Positions 46,473-63,722 of a stretch of 64,000 nt of DNA are shown here, in pieces (the stretch's first letter is position 1; each line of letters begins with the position of its first letter). The DNA is from Aldrovandia affinis (taxonomy: Eukaryota; Chordata; Actinopteri; Notacanthiformes; Halosauridae). Position numbers and translations under genes: made by a program. The stretch spans positions 930,001 through 994,000 of the forward strand of contig JAINUG010000228.1 of the NCBI GenBank assembly GCA_029706075.1. Reading direction: 5' to 3'. Below the pieces are notes generated by a model that had not been told where the DNA came from, searched no databases, and saw nothing but the letters and a program-made list of their open reading frames with translations.

Positions 46473-49239
46473 GCACATGTATATTTATGTATAGAGGGAT
46501 GAGACAAGTTGTGGCTGATAATCTAATTGACTGTGTAAATAGTGGGGCATCAGGGACATTACCTGATGGTGCTTTCAATCCTACATCAGGTGAGTCATGC
46601 AAGGTTGGACTGCAATACGTTTCCAGTTTTACACAATTAGAATTATATTAATGGCGGATAAGTTGCAGGCAGGTGCCTTCCAGCTCAGGTTCGGCCCAGA
46701 TATCTTACTGAAAACTTTCAGTGAATGAACTTTGGGTGGTTTTAGGTCAGGTTCTTGTAAATGGAAGGTTCTTGTAAATGGAAGACTTTCCTTTGTAATG
46801 TGAAAAACATACAGAGCACTGCGTTCATTGCCCCCAATCTTAGCTTTTAGATATGAGTGCTGAAAGCATGTATGGCATTTGAACAGCAGCATTTACAAGT
46901 TAAATTCAGGGGTGCATTGGTGGAAGCCACAGTAGGTAAATTCCTGCCTCACTTTCCATGCTTTGTTTTACATAACTGAGGTACTTATGGACAGAGTTTT
47001 AAAAAGTACAAAAGAATAACAAGGTCAACGAGTGGTTTAATCCAACAACAAACAGGCAAATAAGGGGAGAGTCCCACTAGGCCACAGTCTTACCAGCTCT
47101 GGAAGAACACCCGAGTATTCTCCTGAAACCCATTGGACATTGAGTATTAGGAGCTCCTTGAACAAGTCTTCAGGCACAGTTTGTACCACGTCTATAGAAC
47201 AATATATGTTTATTTATTTAGAAGGCCTACATTGTGTATGGCACTTTTGTGCCACTACTCTGAGAAAAATTGTCCCAGGAGTATCAAAGACTTCTCATTC
47301 TGATTCTCTCTTGACTGTGTTATGGGACTGTGTTAACTGTGTTAAGCCAAGAGCACACATTTTTTCCAAGGAAGCAAACTACCCAGATAGTCACAACAAA
47401 ACTCCTGAAGAGGGTATTGTAGTCCGTGCCCCCTTGCCCTGTCTTGCACAGATCCACAGAGGGCTGGGAGTTTTGAGTTAGTCCGTGCCTGAATAAACAG
47501 TGTAGGACCAAGCTAAATGTGAAAATCTACCCTGTTATGACTCAGAGACCAGATTAAGGACCATCGCCCGGGTGGACTCTATCCTAATTTACATGTATCC
47601 TTTCAGTACGGTATATAAGGTACTTTATAAGATTTTTTTTGTAAAAAGTGAAAGTGCAAAATGCTTCAAAAGTTGGAGATCAGTGAGAGTGCCATCTCCG
47701 AGACAAATGCTGAAAGGAGTTTATATCCTTTTAATTACACCCAACCACACGTGCAGCTTGTCTTTCTTCATCAAATCCATCTGGGAGATGGAATGGTTGA
47801 GTGAAAAAAATTGTTGTTCAAAGAGCAGTGGGTTGGCAGTAGATAGTGTGAAGTTAATATCAGAAGAGGAAAATGGCTTTTGGGGTTTTATTACAGCAAT
47901 ATAAACTCCAAGGAAGCAGCGAGAGAGGCTTAGTGGACAGCAGGGTGTGTCTGAGATCAGCACAGCGCCACAGTAACATTTGCTTATGGTTTGAATGAGA
48001 GATCTAATGAGGGGAACCAGCTTTACAACTGAAAGCAGCTGAATTTGAAAGTCAGATCATAATTCTTTTCTGGAGGTCCAATGAAGAACGGACACTTCAA
48101 TGCAAGCATAATGGACTGGGAATCGAACAGGGTACATCCACTAACCCTTAGAAAAAACATAAAACTTCAGAGGTACTTTGAAATCGTACTCTGTCCCCTA
48201 ACCATTTCAGCCGTGACTGATCTGAAATTCCACATGCCGATGGGAGTAAAATGGAGCAGCAAGAAAAAGTGTGTTTGAAAACCAATCATACAGGGTTCCA
48301 CTCTGACAATTAAATTAACTATATTTGAGATAAATTCTCCTACTCATTAATTCAGCAAAAAATGTCTGACCCTGTCGATCAGCTAAAGGCCATTTGACTG
48401 CAGTGCTATGAGTAATATGACTCACATGGTTTATACTTCGCATGGGATAAGAAAAGGACACACTTCAAAGCACTGCATTGGGTCTTCCCCAATGAACCTC
48501 AGAAACGCTACAGGTCAGAGGCATTTACATGTGATGACACGTTGGGCGCGATGCTGGAAACATTGTTAAAAAGAGCAGCCGTGCATTCCCAGGCACGAGG
48601 GATGAGGCCGAGATAATAGCGGCACACAAGAGTGGACCACCACAGGAAGTACCAGAATAACCCCCATACGAAGTGCCAAATGACTGTGGGGCGAGAAGGT
48701 TGGGGGGGTTAGACCAGGGATCAGATGGGCTGAATTTGCTTGCTGTGGAAAAGGAGATAAAAAAGAGTCAGTGCTGCCTTTAAATCCCAGAATCTCTTTG
48801 TCCAGAACAAATCCTGTCAATGCCTCAACCCCCATAAGGCCCCATAAGGCCATAATCGTCTTTCCGGAAAACGACAGCTTTCTTCATTCGAAAAGCGAAT
48901 AAAAATAATCAAAAAGCATGACAGATCTGTGGGATGAATTCACCATAGTAATAAAGCTCTTAATACTCCATTTTATTCTATTGGATTAATTTTATAGATA
49001 CCAGGTTCTACATAGAGAGCATAGTGAGAAAATAAGTTAGGGACTATGGAGGATGATAATATGCATTGGGACTGAATTTTTACATTTTTAAAATTTTATA
49101 TCTATTCCTCATTCATTCCTCTGGTATGAATGACATATGGATATATTTTTCTCCATATGTGAGCAGTTGTTTTTTTATCCAAATGGATAGAGTAGCGCAT
49201 GTCTCAAAACTTTTGACATTTAAGCTTCATACTCAAGGC
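46473..49239. other. Single-copy intergenic sequence
   Basis: Small tandem duplications occur at about 46748-46783 (two 18-bp units) and 48829-48850. No gene recognised. Confidence 0.4.
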
Positions 49240-50184
49240 CTCTGTATACTTAAAACAAAATCTAATTTGGCGTGTTCACACAGGCTGTCGAACTGCTGTC
49301 GAATACTGTGTTGTGAGCAAATGTCAGTATACTCACTGCAACTTGAGGTCTGTTCATTTAATGACGCTCCACGCCAGATGGGGGAGCTTGCAAGTCGCTA
49401 GACTACGGAACCAGAAATATAAATACCAACATTGAAATCCAAAACAAAGCAAGCATCGGCAATGGCCAAATGTGCAACACTCATACTTGATGTACAAAAT
49501 AACCATATGTTTAAACCATCATACCTTATGATAGGATACTATAACAAACATGAGAAAGTGTGCTCCAGAAAATGTAATTTCTCATTGTACGTAGTATATA
49601 GCATCAAGTGACTGTGTGAATTCTATTTTTTTATGTAGTAGACCATGGGTTAGCCTAGCCTATATTACATTACTGAACAGGGTTAATTGTATTTTGATGA
49701 TAACTTCGAATAAACAGTATCTGACTATCCGTATTAATATATTGCAGCTAATTAGCATGCTGGTTAACTTGATTAGCAGCTAGCCTACACTACCGGTCAA
49801 AGGTTTTAGAACACCCCCATTTTCCAGTTTTTACTGAAATTTAAGCAGTTCAAGTCCAGTGAATAACCTGAAATGGTACAAAGGTAAGCGTTATGTCACA
49901 CCAAATAACATAACGTCAAATAACTAGTGAGGATTTTGGTAGCAAGCTAACGTTAGCTAGCTACAAAAGCGGTGCATTTCCACAAGAGCAAGGTTGATAA
50001 CTGGATTCGCAAAATAATTGCTGTCAACACAAAATATAGCTAGTTAGAGCTAATGACGTACTGTAAGTAGAGGAACAGGGAACAGAGAAACCGGAAACAA
50101 ATGTGGTGCTTCGTTTTGATCGCAAACCCGCCATCTTGCCTGTGCAAACACGCCAAATTCGATTTTGTTTCAAATACACCGGAG
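49240..50184. repeat. Inverted ~46-bp pair enclosing ~850 bp
   Basis: 49240-49285 and the reverse complement of 50138-50184 share AAACAAAATC.AATTTGGCGTGT and CACAGGC with about 80% identity. The arrangement suggests the ends, or subterminal parts, of an uncharacterised DNA transposon. It could also be two oppositely inserted copies of one repeat. There is no coding sequence between them. Confidence 0.45.
49784..49890 (+). mobile_element. Tc1 terminal fragment
   Basis: CTACACTACCGGTCAAAGGT, then TTTAGAACACC and AAGCAGTTCAAGTCCAGTGA, match the terminal repeat and subterminal region of a known fish Tc1 type. Only about 105 bp remain and no transposase is present. Confidence 0.75.
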
Positions 50185-51903
50185 CCTTCACTTTTCCACA
50201 GATCACCCACAACATGCCTTTGATCACTGCCTGAATGAACATAAAAGCCCTTTAACACCACTCGGTGGTTAAGTTTCATTTGCATACAGTAGGTTGAGAG
50301 ATGGGGCTCACAGTTGACTGGTAAGCAGGCTGCAGCCTTTCAGTTCCAACACCCCCAAAGTGACCTTGCTTACAGGGGCCAGTTACTTAATAACTCTGTC
50401 TTCCACCAAGAACAAGATACATTTCCTGTTCGCTCCAACAGTAGCAATTAAAAAAGGTTAATGTGTGGGAGGTTAATGTGTAGTAGGTGTCCTTTATTTG
50501 TTTTTTTCCTCGCGTAAGAGTGGAGTTTTTTTCCCCGCATAAGAGTTTTTGAATGCATGCTTTCATTCCAGAAGACAGACTCGATGTGGAAGTCATTAAG
50601 TCACTTTGATCCAAAGCTTATGGCTTTTACCATCTCTCCCAAGCTCATCCTGCTGTATGACACTAGTAAAAAGAAAAAAATAAATATATATATTTTTCTT
50701 TATTTATTTCATTTTGGGGGGGGGTGGCACTCAACACACAAAATTCTGATCCGAAGTGTTTCACACACATCCTAAAAACATCAATCCAGACTTTCTGAGA
50801 CACTCTCTTTGAATAACTACTATGGACAAAGTATCACAATGTACAACCTCCCAGTTCATCCAAGCAAAGCTTGCACATGCACCAGGAACCAAACACAGCC
50901 AAGTAAACAGAGTTATACACAATAACAAAAACAAGGTCTTCAGTGCAAATCTGAAGGGCCCATATGTAAAGCACCATGTTTTATTTCTCGTTTACAGGCA
51001 GAAAGCAATTTCAGATTAAGATGTACAGTACATTCACTTCAAATGAATGCATGTTAAAAAAATCTCCAAGCGCTGACATTTAACGAACATGAGATTGTGT
51101 TTCTAAAACAACTAAGGTTAAAAATACACATATTTACCATGACGTGTATGAAAATGTGGTTTATTATTATAAACAAGGCAAAACAAATTCATAATAAGAT
51201 CTTGTTTAACAGAAACATACAAGCTAATTAACCAGAGAGTCCTGACTAATAATGGATAAAAAAACATGAACTTACAAACAGAAGACTGAGCATACTTAAT
51301 AATATAATAAAAAATAAGCAAGTTCCCACATGCTTTCCCTGCAAACCATCATTTGCACCCCTCCACAGCAGGGCAGAATTTGGCAGGTGCCACACGCTTT
51401 AATAACATTGATAAAATTGCCAATATCGCACATATATGCTCCAAGAAAGTACTTGAGATCCGGGAGTAAAATTAGCATAGCCAATGTGGCAGGAAACTTC
51501 TGCATTATACAGATATGGACCAACAAAAATACACGGATGAACAGCCCCTCATCCTGGAAATGTTTTAGAAACTAGAAAACTCATCCTGGCCTTGAAACCC
51601 ATACTGCAGTGAAAACTGATTTAATTCAAGATGAGGGTCATAATGCTATGGTACTGTACCTATTCAAGCTACCTATCTTAGGCAGGGTCACAGTCAGACA
51701 GAAAGTCACTCTCCAAGGCTGAAATAAAAGTGATTTAATTGGTTGGCTTAAATTTTACAACCCACCTACCTCTGTTAAATATGTAAAAGGATAATCGAGG
51801 GGACCGAGTGTGCACTATGCACCTGTAAATGCTTTCAAGAAAATGTCTTTATAGGTGGATAAGGTCTGAATGGATAAATTTGCATCTTCTTTCCAATCAC
51901 TTT
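50185..51903. other. Single-copy intergenic sequence
   Basis: Nothing recognised apart from an AT-rich stretch with a G homopolymer at 50670-50725. Confidence 0.4.
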
Positions 51904-52072
51904 GAGCCACAGGGTGAGCTGATCTTCATTATTACTCAGCACTTAATTGATCAATTACACAGTAAACTTGCATCACCTGGTTACTTGGGACTAAACTGTT
52001 TGCTGATTTTAAGGTTAAGGCAAATAACCAGCAAACCCTGTGGCTCTCCAGGACCAGGGTTGTGGACACCTG
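51904..52072 (-). mobile_element. hAT-like non-autonomous element, one end truncated
   Basis: Read on the minus strand it begins CAGGTGTCCACAACCCTGGT and continues CCTGGAGAGCCACAGGGT. The interior matches the element at 59166-59371 (ACTGTGTAATTGATCA, AGTGCTGAGTAATAA). The opposite end has lost the outer ~26 bases of the terminal repeat. Confidence 0.7.
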
Positions 52073-54050
52073 CTCTACAGGGTTTGTTTCCCTATCCATA
52101 TGCACAGATTTCACAAGCGGTGCTACTCGGAACCACCGAAATCCGATCACCTGCAGGGAACGGATGGATCCAAGAGGGATTAGCATCGCAGGTGGATGCA
52201 GTCAGGGAGATTTTGTGCTCTGGGCCTCTGCTGGGTTCACCTCTCCATTTGTTTTCTGTATGTTCTCCCTAAATTCACGAATACAGTCCCACAACCAATT
52301 TCATTGGTGAGGGATGGCAAATGACAGCACACCTGCAAAGGTTTACACAGACAGATCGCTTTTTATGCACATCGCCTCCCCCGGGCCAGCGAGGAGAAGC
52401 TGGACTCAGGTGGAACATCCAGGTAGAGGAACCAAAAACTTTTTCTGTGTACATAAGCATTTGTGGAAGTAGTTTTTCACCCCTTACGCAGTGCAATGGT
52501 GACATGAAAGAAATATGCTCAAGGCCCAAAATAAAAAGGAAAAGCCCCCCTCTGTCAGGTCTGGCATGTGAATGATATTCTGATAGACCTGTTGGTTGTG
52601 GTTCTTGTTTTTTATCATAGTTATCCTCATGCATCCCTGTATCCCTGTGGAACCCAGACTGCAGGCTAATTGTAATTCAATTAGAACAGCGGCACCTTCC
52701 CCAGAGATCGTAGGAGTGCCACGGCTAACACCTCATTTGGCGGCAGAACTAAAACCAAGGTGACGTCTCTCTCTCTCCCCTGTTCATTCCGAGGGAACTA
52801 AAGTAGCTAAGAGGAGGGAGGGAGCCAGAGAGGGCGGGGGGGCTGGTTGAGCTCTGATCATAAGCCTAGTCTTCAGCCTGACGGCTGTTTTGGACCAGGG
52901 CTGTTATTCGTTTCTCACATTGACAGGGAAATTGAAACACTGTACCGAACTGTACCACCATCTTCGTTTGAAAGACTAAATGCTCAGGAGTCACTGCGCC
53001 CCGGCCATCACATTGAAGGAGTTCCCTAAATAAGCGGAAATAAAACTCCTTCCCAATGACAATGACGGGGTCCCAGCAGCAGTGGCAGTTTGGAGTGGCA
53101 TTTATTTTGTTTGTTTCGCTTGATTAATTTGCCTCGCATGCTCTCACTCCCTCTCCTTGTCGGTGTCACAGGTCTGTTGCACTGAGCATTCCAGGCTGGT
53201 GGGGGGGGGGCTCTCCCTGCAAATCAGTTACCAGTGTGATCTGCATGGGTCTTTGTCATTTTAATTGTGGTCAGCTTGCTTTTGCCAGTGGTTTTTTCTT
53301 CTGAAACATTACAAAAATGTATTCAACATCATTGCTTCTGTGTGAACTATAAACCTTTGATTTCCGATAATTGCCATGGAGACCACTCTCTTGACGCACC
53401 AATAGTGTGTGTGCCCCAGAACCCCCCAGGCTCTTCTTTCGCATTATTTTGGGATCACTCTGGTGGGTCTTTAGTGAATGAACGTAGACAACGGGCTGGT
53501 TTGTTAAACATGTAGGGTGCAGGGTCAATTGGTGCAAAGGCATGGTCAGGTGATGTGGGCCTGCAGAGTGGTTAAAGTCAGGCCATAAAGAGTGGAAAGG
53601 GCATTGTGGTCTGACAGGGCTATGGTGCATCCACACTGTCAGCAGGTTTTAACCACAATGCTTCACTGAAGACATAACCAAAACACCACAAGGCAGATGA
53701 CTCCCAGCTGTGTCTCACACACTTGTGTATGCACAAACACATCTGGCGATGGTGACGGGTCCATTACTGCTTCCATTCATACAATCGTTTATTGGAATGA
53801 AGAGCAGGATAATAGTGATGTTTCTAAGCTAGTCTGCCACAATTCCAACCCCCCCAAAAAAAAAAAACATTCTCTGAAGATGTAGGCATGACTGCAGCAG
53901 TGGGATTACCACCATCTTAAGCTCTCTCATAACCGTCTGTTACAGCAATGAGCGGTGGTACTGCAAGTGGTGGAGATCCTTCTCCATGTTCTTACTCCAG
54001 CAGACTGATATGTGTGTGTGTGTCTCTGTGTTTGCTTCCATATGATTGCT
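52073..54050. other. Single-copy intergenic sequence, candidate regulatory block
   Basis: No gene recognised. The stretch 52650-53180 is balanced in composition and carries a homeodomain-like inverted site at 52666-52684. A G homopolymer occurs near 53200. Confidence 0.35.
52666..52684. promoter_or_regulatory. Inverted homeodomain-type site
   Basis: CTAATTGTAATTCAATTAG has two perfect seven-base inverted arms (CTAATTG and CAATTAG) around TAATT, giving three TAAT cores. Such sites bind homeodomain dimers. Function is inferred from the motif only. Confidence 0.3.
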
Positions 54051-54164
54051 TGTGCGTGTGTGTGTGTGTGTGTGTGTGGCGCAACTTGATCCAATTCAAG
54101 CTTTATTAAGTAGTGTCATGCAATGTTTATCAGGATGAGGGTGCACACACACACACACACACAC
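54051..54164. repeat. (GT)n and (CA)n runs in inverted arrangement
   Basis: A GT run at about 54051-54078 and a CA run at about 54142-54164, separated by about 63 bp. They are complementary and could pair. Confidence 0.9.
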
Positions 54165-59165
<5,001 letters not shown>

Positions 59166-59371
59166 CAGGTGTGGCCAACTCTGGTCCTGGAGAGCCACAG
59201 GTGTCTGTTGGTGTTTTTACCTTAGAATCAGCAAAAACAAAATGGGATCCAAGAATCCAGGTGAGGGGAGTTAACTGTGTAATCAACTGTTTTAACTGAT
59301 CTGTCAGGTGCTGAGTAACAACAAAAACCATTACACCTTGTAGCTCTCAGGACCAGGGCTAGGGACCCCTG
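59166..59371 (+). mobile_element. hAT-like non-autonomous element
   Basis: The ends are inverted: CAGGTGTGGCCAACTCTGGT on the left, and the reverse complement of the right end begins CAGGGGTCCCTAGCCCTGGT. The TIR extends about 40 bases, and the start CAGGGGT-type is typical of hAT elements. Total length is 206 bp with no coding capacity. The eight bases on the two sides (CTATAGAG and CTGTACAT) match at five positions and may be a decayed eight-base hAT duplication. A relative lies at 51904-52072. Confidence 0.78.
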
Positions 59372-61176
59372 CTGTACATGAATCGGGCATGTACAGATGG
59401 GAAATCACAAAGATAGTTCAACATACTCAAACACCAGTCTCCACAGGAGGCCTGGACGGGCCCTCCAGAGGCCATCTCTCACCATCTCTGTGCTTTCAGC
59501 TGGGAACCTGAACAGCATGGGGCTGAACTGATGCTAATTACAGTGAGGACCAACGTTCAGGCCTGGACGAATAATCCCTCTGTGTGAGACCTGATAGCAA
59601 ACCAACCTGTGCCCATCTGGAGACAAAGTGGTCAAGTAATTAAAGTTAAGAAGTGTCCATGTTGTGCATTGGTCAAAGAATTCAATGAAATAAGAATGAA
59701 ATAAAGATCTCTCTCTCGCTCTCTCTCTCTCTGGTTCTGGGGTTTTGTGCTGGTCACTGAGTCCTAGTCAATGAGTAACTAAGACCATCTAATCTGATCT
59801 GATCAGTGGGGCTTTGTTTCTCAGGTCATTAACCCCTGGGGGTCCTCACATTTGACATGGCAGTGGAACCCCCCCAACCTGCCCCTCCCCAGAATGACCA
59901 ACACAAGAGAAGATTTAGAAAAACAACTAAAGAAAACAAAGAAAAAAAAGAAACAGCCGAGGAGGCGATTTGCAAACAACTCGGACTGCTGACCGAGAGT
60001 CCCTCCTTCCCCGAGTGAGCACGTGCTGGAAATCTTTTTTGTTGTCTCTGTTGTCTTTTGTGTTTGTCGGCCAGGTTGCTGGAGTCCCCTGCGACGCTGT
60101 GCCTGATATAAGGGGCCCTCTATCAGATACATTGCATGAAAATGGTGGCCCGTCAGGGCACTTTTTCATGTCACTGAGCTCTGAGTTGATGCACATGATA
60201 TTGTCCAATGCGTTGATGCAGGCGTGCCACAATGCGTTCCTCTCTCCAGGGCATTACACTCAGTCACACTGAAGATGAAATGGATATAGAGATGAAGCAG
60301 AAAGTGCATCACATCTAAAAAAAACTAAACAGAGTGAATATTTACCGCCTTATATTTACACATTTATTTAAAACGCCAAAGCAATCAGAGCCCAAGAAAA
60401 TCTATACAGAAATGACTAACGTGTTAATCGCTTCATGGAAGTTGTGCGCTCCAACACAATGGATTTACGGTCGGTACAGTAATGTTTCACCAAGCTTCAC
60501 CAACTGGCTACAGTAGTGTATAAGACTGAATGGTTATCGCTATAAAATTACCTGAGCAGGAGGAAGGGCTTTCTCAGTCCTTCTTATAGCCCTTTCAGAA
60601 GGATCTGGCCTCCTTAAACTGAGGGCCAATGCTGAGAATAGAATAAATCAGCTAATTATAAGTCTGCAAATTATCCTACCGTGAGTATGATGCAAACCTG
60701 AAGCTTTAAATTCTGTTAGATGCCAGAAACTGAAATAAATAAATAAACAAGAAAGCAATGATAAAAATCTAAAAACAAGCCGAGCTGAGAGGGATTCTTC
60801 CACTTCATTCGTCCATTACACAAGAGCACCCCCTCCCCCTTAAAATGTGGACCACAGAATCCTGTAGACTAGAGCTCAAGGAATATTGCCACGCTGCTGA
60901 AAAACAGGATAAAAAGCACTCTTGTTCGCACTTAACAAAATCAAGTGGTTTAATAAACTTAGCTATGCTCCCTTTCACCTTACAGAGAGAGACGGGGGGC
61001 AGGAACCAATCTAAAGCATTCAAAGGTCTGTCTGTTGTCAAAACACATTGAGATGGGTCAGATAGTATGAACGGCATCCTTGGGAAAGACAAGTACCAGC
61101 AACGAACAACAGATGATCCTCATGGCAGGCCTCTCTAGTCTTGAGATAACAGTAACCGGACACTGCTTCTCCAATC
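59372..61176. other. Single-copy intergenic sequence
   Basis: A (CT)n run lies at about 59708-59732. Overlapping open frames at 59821-60272 show no domain-like pattern. No gene recognised. Confidence 0.35.
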
Positions 61177-61222
61177 ACCCCCCTCCCGCCCCTCCACCCC
61201 CCCCCTCTCCCCCTCTCCCCCT
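61177..61222 (-). other. G-rich tract, potential G-quadruplex
   Basis: On the minus strand this is a series of at least five runs of three or more G bases separated by one to three bases. The plus strand is almost pure pyrimidine and ends in TTCAG. Confidence 0.75.
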
Positions 61223-62519
61223 TCAGCCAGCCAGGATCTTTGTAAGAGGAAGAGCGGGTCAATTATGGGATGATGACAGACGGTAGGTTAGATTTAGGAG
61301 AAAAAGCCACAGTGGGGTCAGTCCGCCCAGTACCCCAAAGGAGAGACGGGTTCAGGTGATGTCGAAGGACATTGCTTTCACACCTCCCTAACCCACCACA
61401 GCGCTGCCAAAAAGAAAAGGCTGCCCCTTTGTCTAGGAAACAGAGAGTTGACAGACAATACCTGGTTCAGTAGCATTTCACTGAAACACTACCAACTGTG
61501 TGAGGGATTCTTTCCCTCAGTTAAAATTTCAGGTAAAACCGGTGGCCACATTTTTAGTTTTTCATTTTTATTTACCAAACAACTATTCCACCCCCGGCCC
61601 CACCCTCCTGCCAAAAAAACAACAACAAGTAAGTAAAAAACTTTTTTAGCAAAAAAGATCCAAATGTAACAATTGAAACACTTCAGCATAGAGAAGGAAA
61701 TGGAAGTGTTGCACTTAGCCAGGTCTGCCAATGGTAATTGTCTAGGGCTTACCTTTATAATAAACAGCCAATAAGGACTTAACAAAGGTGGCCTATTTTG
61801 AGCAGTGGAGCACCAGACCCCCTCTAGAGCTGCAAGGACTTGTTTTTCCATCATATCAGCTAATGTGTATTCAAGGATCCCTCTCCTTATCGGCCTGCAC
61901 AAGACTCTCACTTCCTTGGGGGTCAGTCCTTTGAGGTGGCCAGTCCATAGCAGGGGAAGGGGCTTGGGGGAATGATATGAGATTAAAGGAACTGAGTTAG
62001 TCAGAAGCAATTACCAAAATAAATTAGGGGGAGCAATGGCAGTAGGAGTTTTCATATGATCAGTTTTCATATGATCAGTGTGCAAAACAAAAATCAGGAG
62101 ATGCAGGGTGCGTAACGTGGCCAGACGTTTGACGCACGTTATGGCACTGATTCCGGCTGCGTTTCCAGAAGGAACTGTCTTCCGCTCAGTCCAGGACGGC
62201 GGAAAGAGAAAAATAATTTTATTTTGCAGATCTCAAATACCAATGGAATATCTAGAAGGATTCCAAGCCTCAGGGGGCCCTGACTCTCTCTCCGTTTGTC
62301 TCCATATCCACACACAAACAGCACCTTTCTTGGAATCCTGTGGGGTGACCATAGGACAAACTTTAAGTTGAAGCCTGCTGCAGCTATCTGCCTTCCTTTC
62401 ACTCCCTCTAGTGTCCACAGTCCATACTGCAATATCTCCTCACAGGACTGAGCAAGACCAGGGAGAGAGAGGATGGAGGGAGGGAGAAAGAGAGAGGCCC
62501 CTCCTACAGATGACATCAG
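61223..62519. other. Single-copy intergenic sequence
   Basis: A 15-bp tandem pair (TTTTCATATGATCAG) lies at about 62049-62078. No gene recognised. Confidence 0.35.
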
Positions 62520-62880
62520 TGCTCTATTGAAGCAGAGCTAGAGGCAGATTTAACCTCACACTTGTAGTAGTCTCTGTGCTAGCGATCCACTCCGCTTTCC
62601 CAGTATTTTTTAGCACTGAGGAGTGTGCCGGGACACACACACACACACACTCACATACACACACACACACACACACACACTCACATACATAAACACACCC
62701 CACTGCTATTACGACGGGCTACAAAAAAAAAAAAAAACATCTTCAGAGCTGGTACTCAACCTCAGCTTTGCTGCTTTTGGGAGTTGGAAGATTTCTATAC
62801 CTTCTTTATTGGATTTATTCTTTTGGGTCAAACATTTGTGAGGAGGATTATTTTTTTCTTTTTGGTTCTTGATTCAGCAG
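62520..62880 (+). other. Candidate 5' (non-coding) exon
   Basis: The segment ends in CAG followed by GTAAGTGTG, a consensus vertebrate splice donor, at 62880/62881. Upstream there is no preceding acceptor with a good pyrimidine tract, as expected for a first exon. The sequence from about 62740 to 62880 is pyrimidine-rich, like many 5' UTRs. A CA microsatellite lies within it (62633-62699). No TATA box or long open frame is obvious. The gene is not recognised; it would extend beyond the window. Confidence 0.25.
62633..62699 (+). repeat. (CA)n microsatellite
   Basis: About 67 bp of CA repeats with two TCACATA interruptions. Confidence 0.96.
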
Positions 62881-63631
62881 GTAAGTGTGTTTCTTTTTGA
62901 TTTTGTTTATTTGTATATTTTGAGATTGGGAGTTATTTTATGTCCTTTCTCCTTTAATCTTTTTTTCTTTTAAGGGGGACCTTTTTTTGTATTGATGATT
63001 TATTTTTGCAGGGATAAAAAAAAATCCATCACACATCCAATGGAATAATACAAATGAAGACTCACTTTATTCATCTACAGACAGCAGATTCCCAGCTGTT
63101 TCCAGTGAGTCCAGAGATATTGCATTGTCACTATTGGTATTCTCAGACAGAATTCAGAAGCATTCTCTTCTGCACAGGCGGTAAACCATAGGAGAAAATC
63201 AAGCAGGCATGTTCTCGACAAAAACTGAATAATTCTTTCAGAAGGCTTTTTTTGGAGAGATATCAAAGGTGTAGAGTTAAAAGGAAGAGATTTAAAATGG
63301 GACCCTGGGCAAATGTCTCCAGACAGTGAATACTCTCAGTAAAGTGGCAGCTCATTAATTGTTTGGATCTGAGCACTAATAGTCTAATTGTTCAGCGGTT
63401 TCCCCTACGGAAGCATGGCATCATGCTTGTGATCAGCCGCACTGCCTCTTTCTCTAAGGGGGACAGAAACGTTCCCTCCTCTGATACTGCATACACGCAG
63501 CTCACAGGGAGATGATGTGCTCTGTATTTCATGGAGATCCCAGTTCCCGCAATTACTCCTGCCAACTCCCCCTGGTTGGGCTAATTCCAACCCAGCACAT
63601 TAATGTCAGCAACAGGAACCTGGAAATGTAG
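62881..63631. other. Single-copy sequence after the candidate donor
   Basis: T-rich sequence follows to about 63010; nothing else recognised. Confidence 0.4.
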
Positions 63632-63646
63632 AACACACACACACAT

Positions 63647-63681
<35 letters not shown>

Positions 63682-63722
63682 CACACACATCTACGTACAC
63701 ACATACACATATATGATATACA
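63632..63722 (+). repeat. Compound (CA)n(TA)n microsatellite
   Basis: CA repeats, then a TA run at 63660-63680, then CA-rich sequence again. Confidence 0.95.

Noticed and set aside
59821-60272. Overlapping open frames of about 100 codons
   Set aside because: No motifs, frames on both strands, and no splice context.
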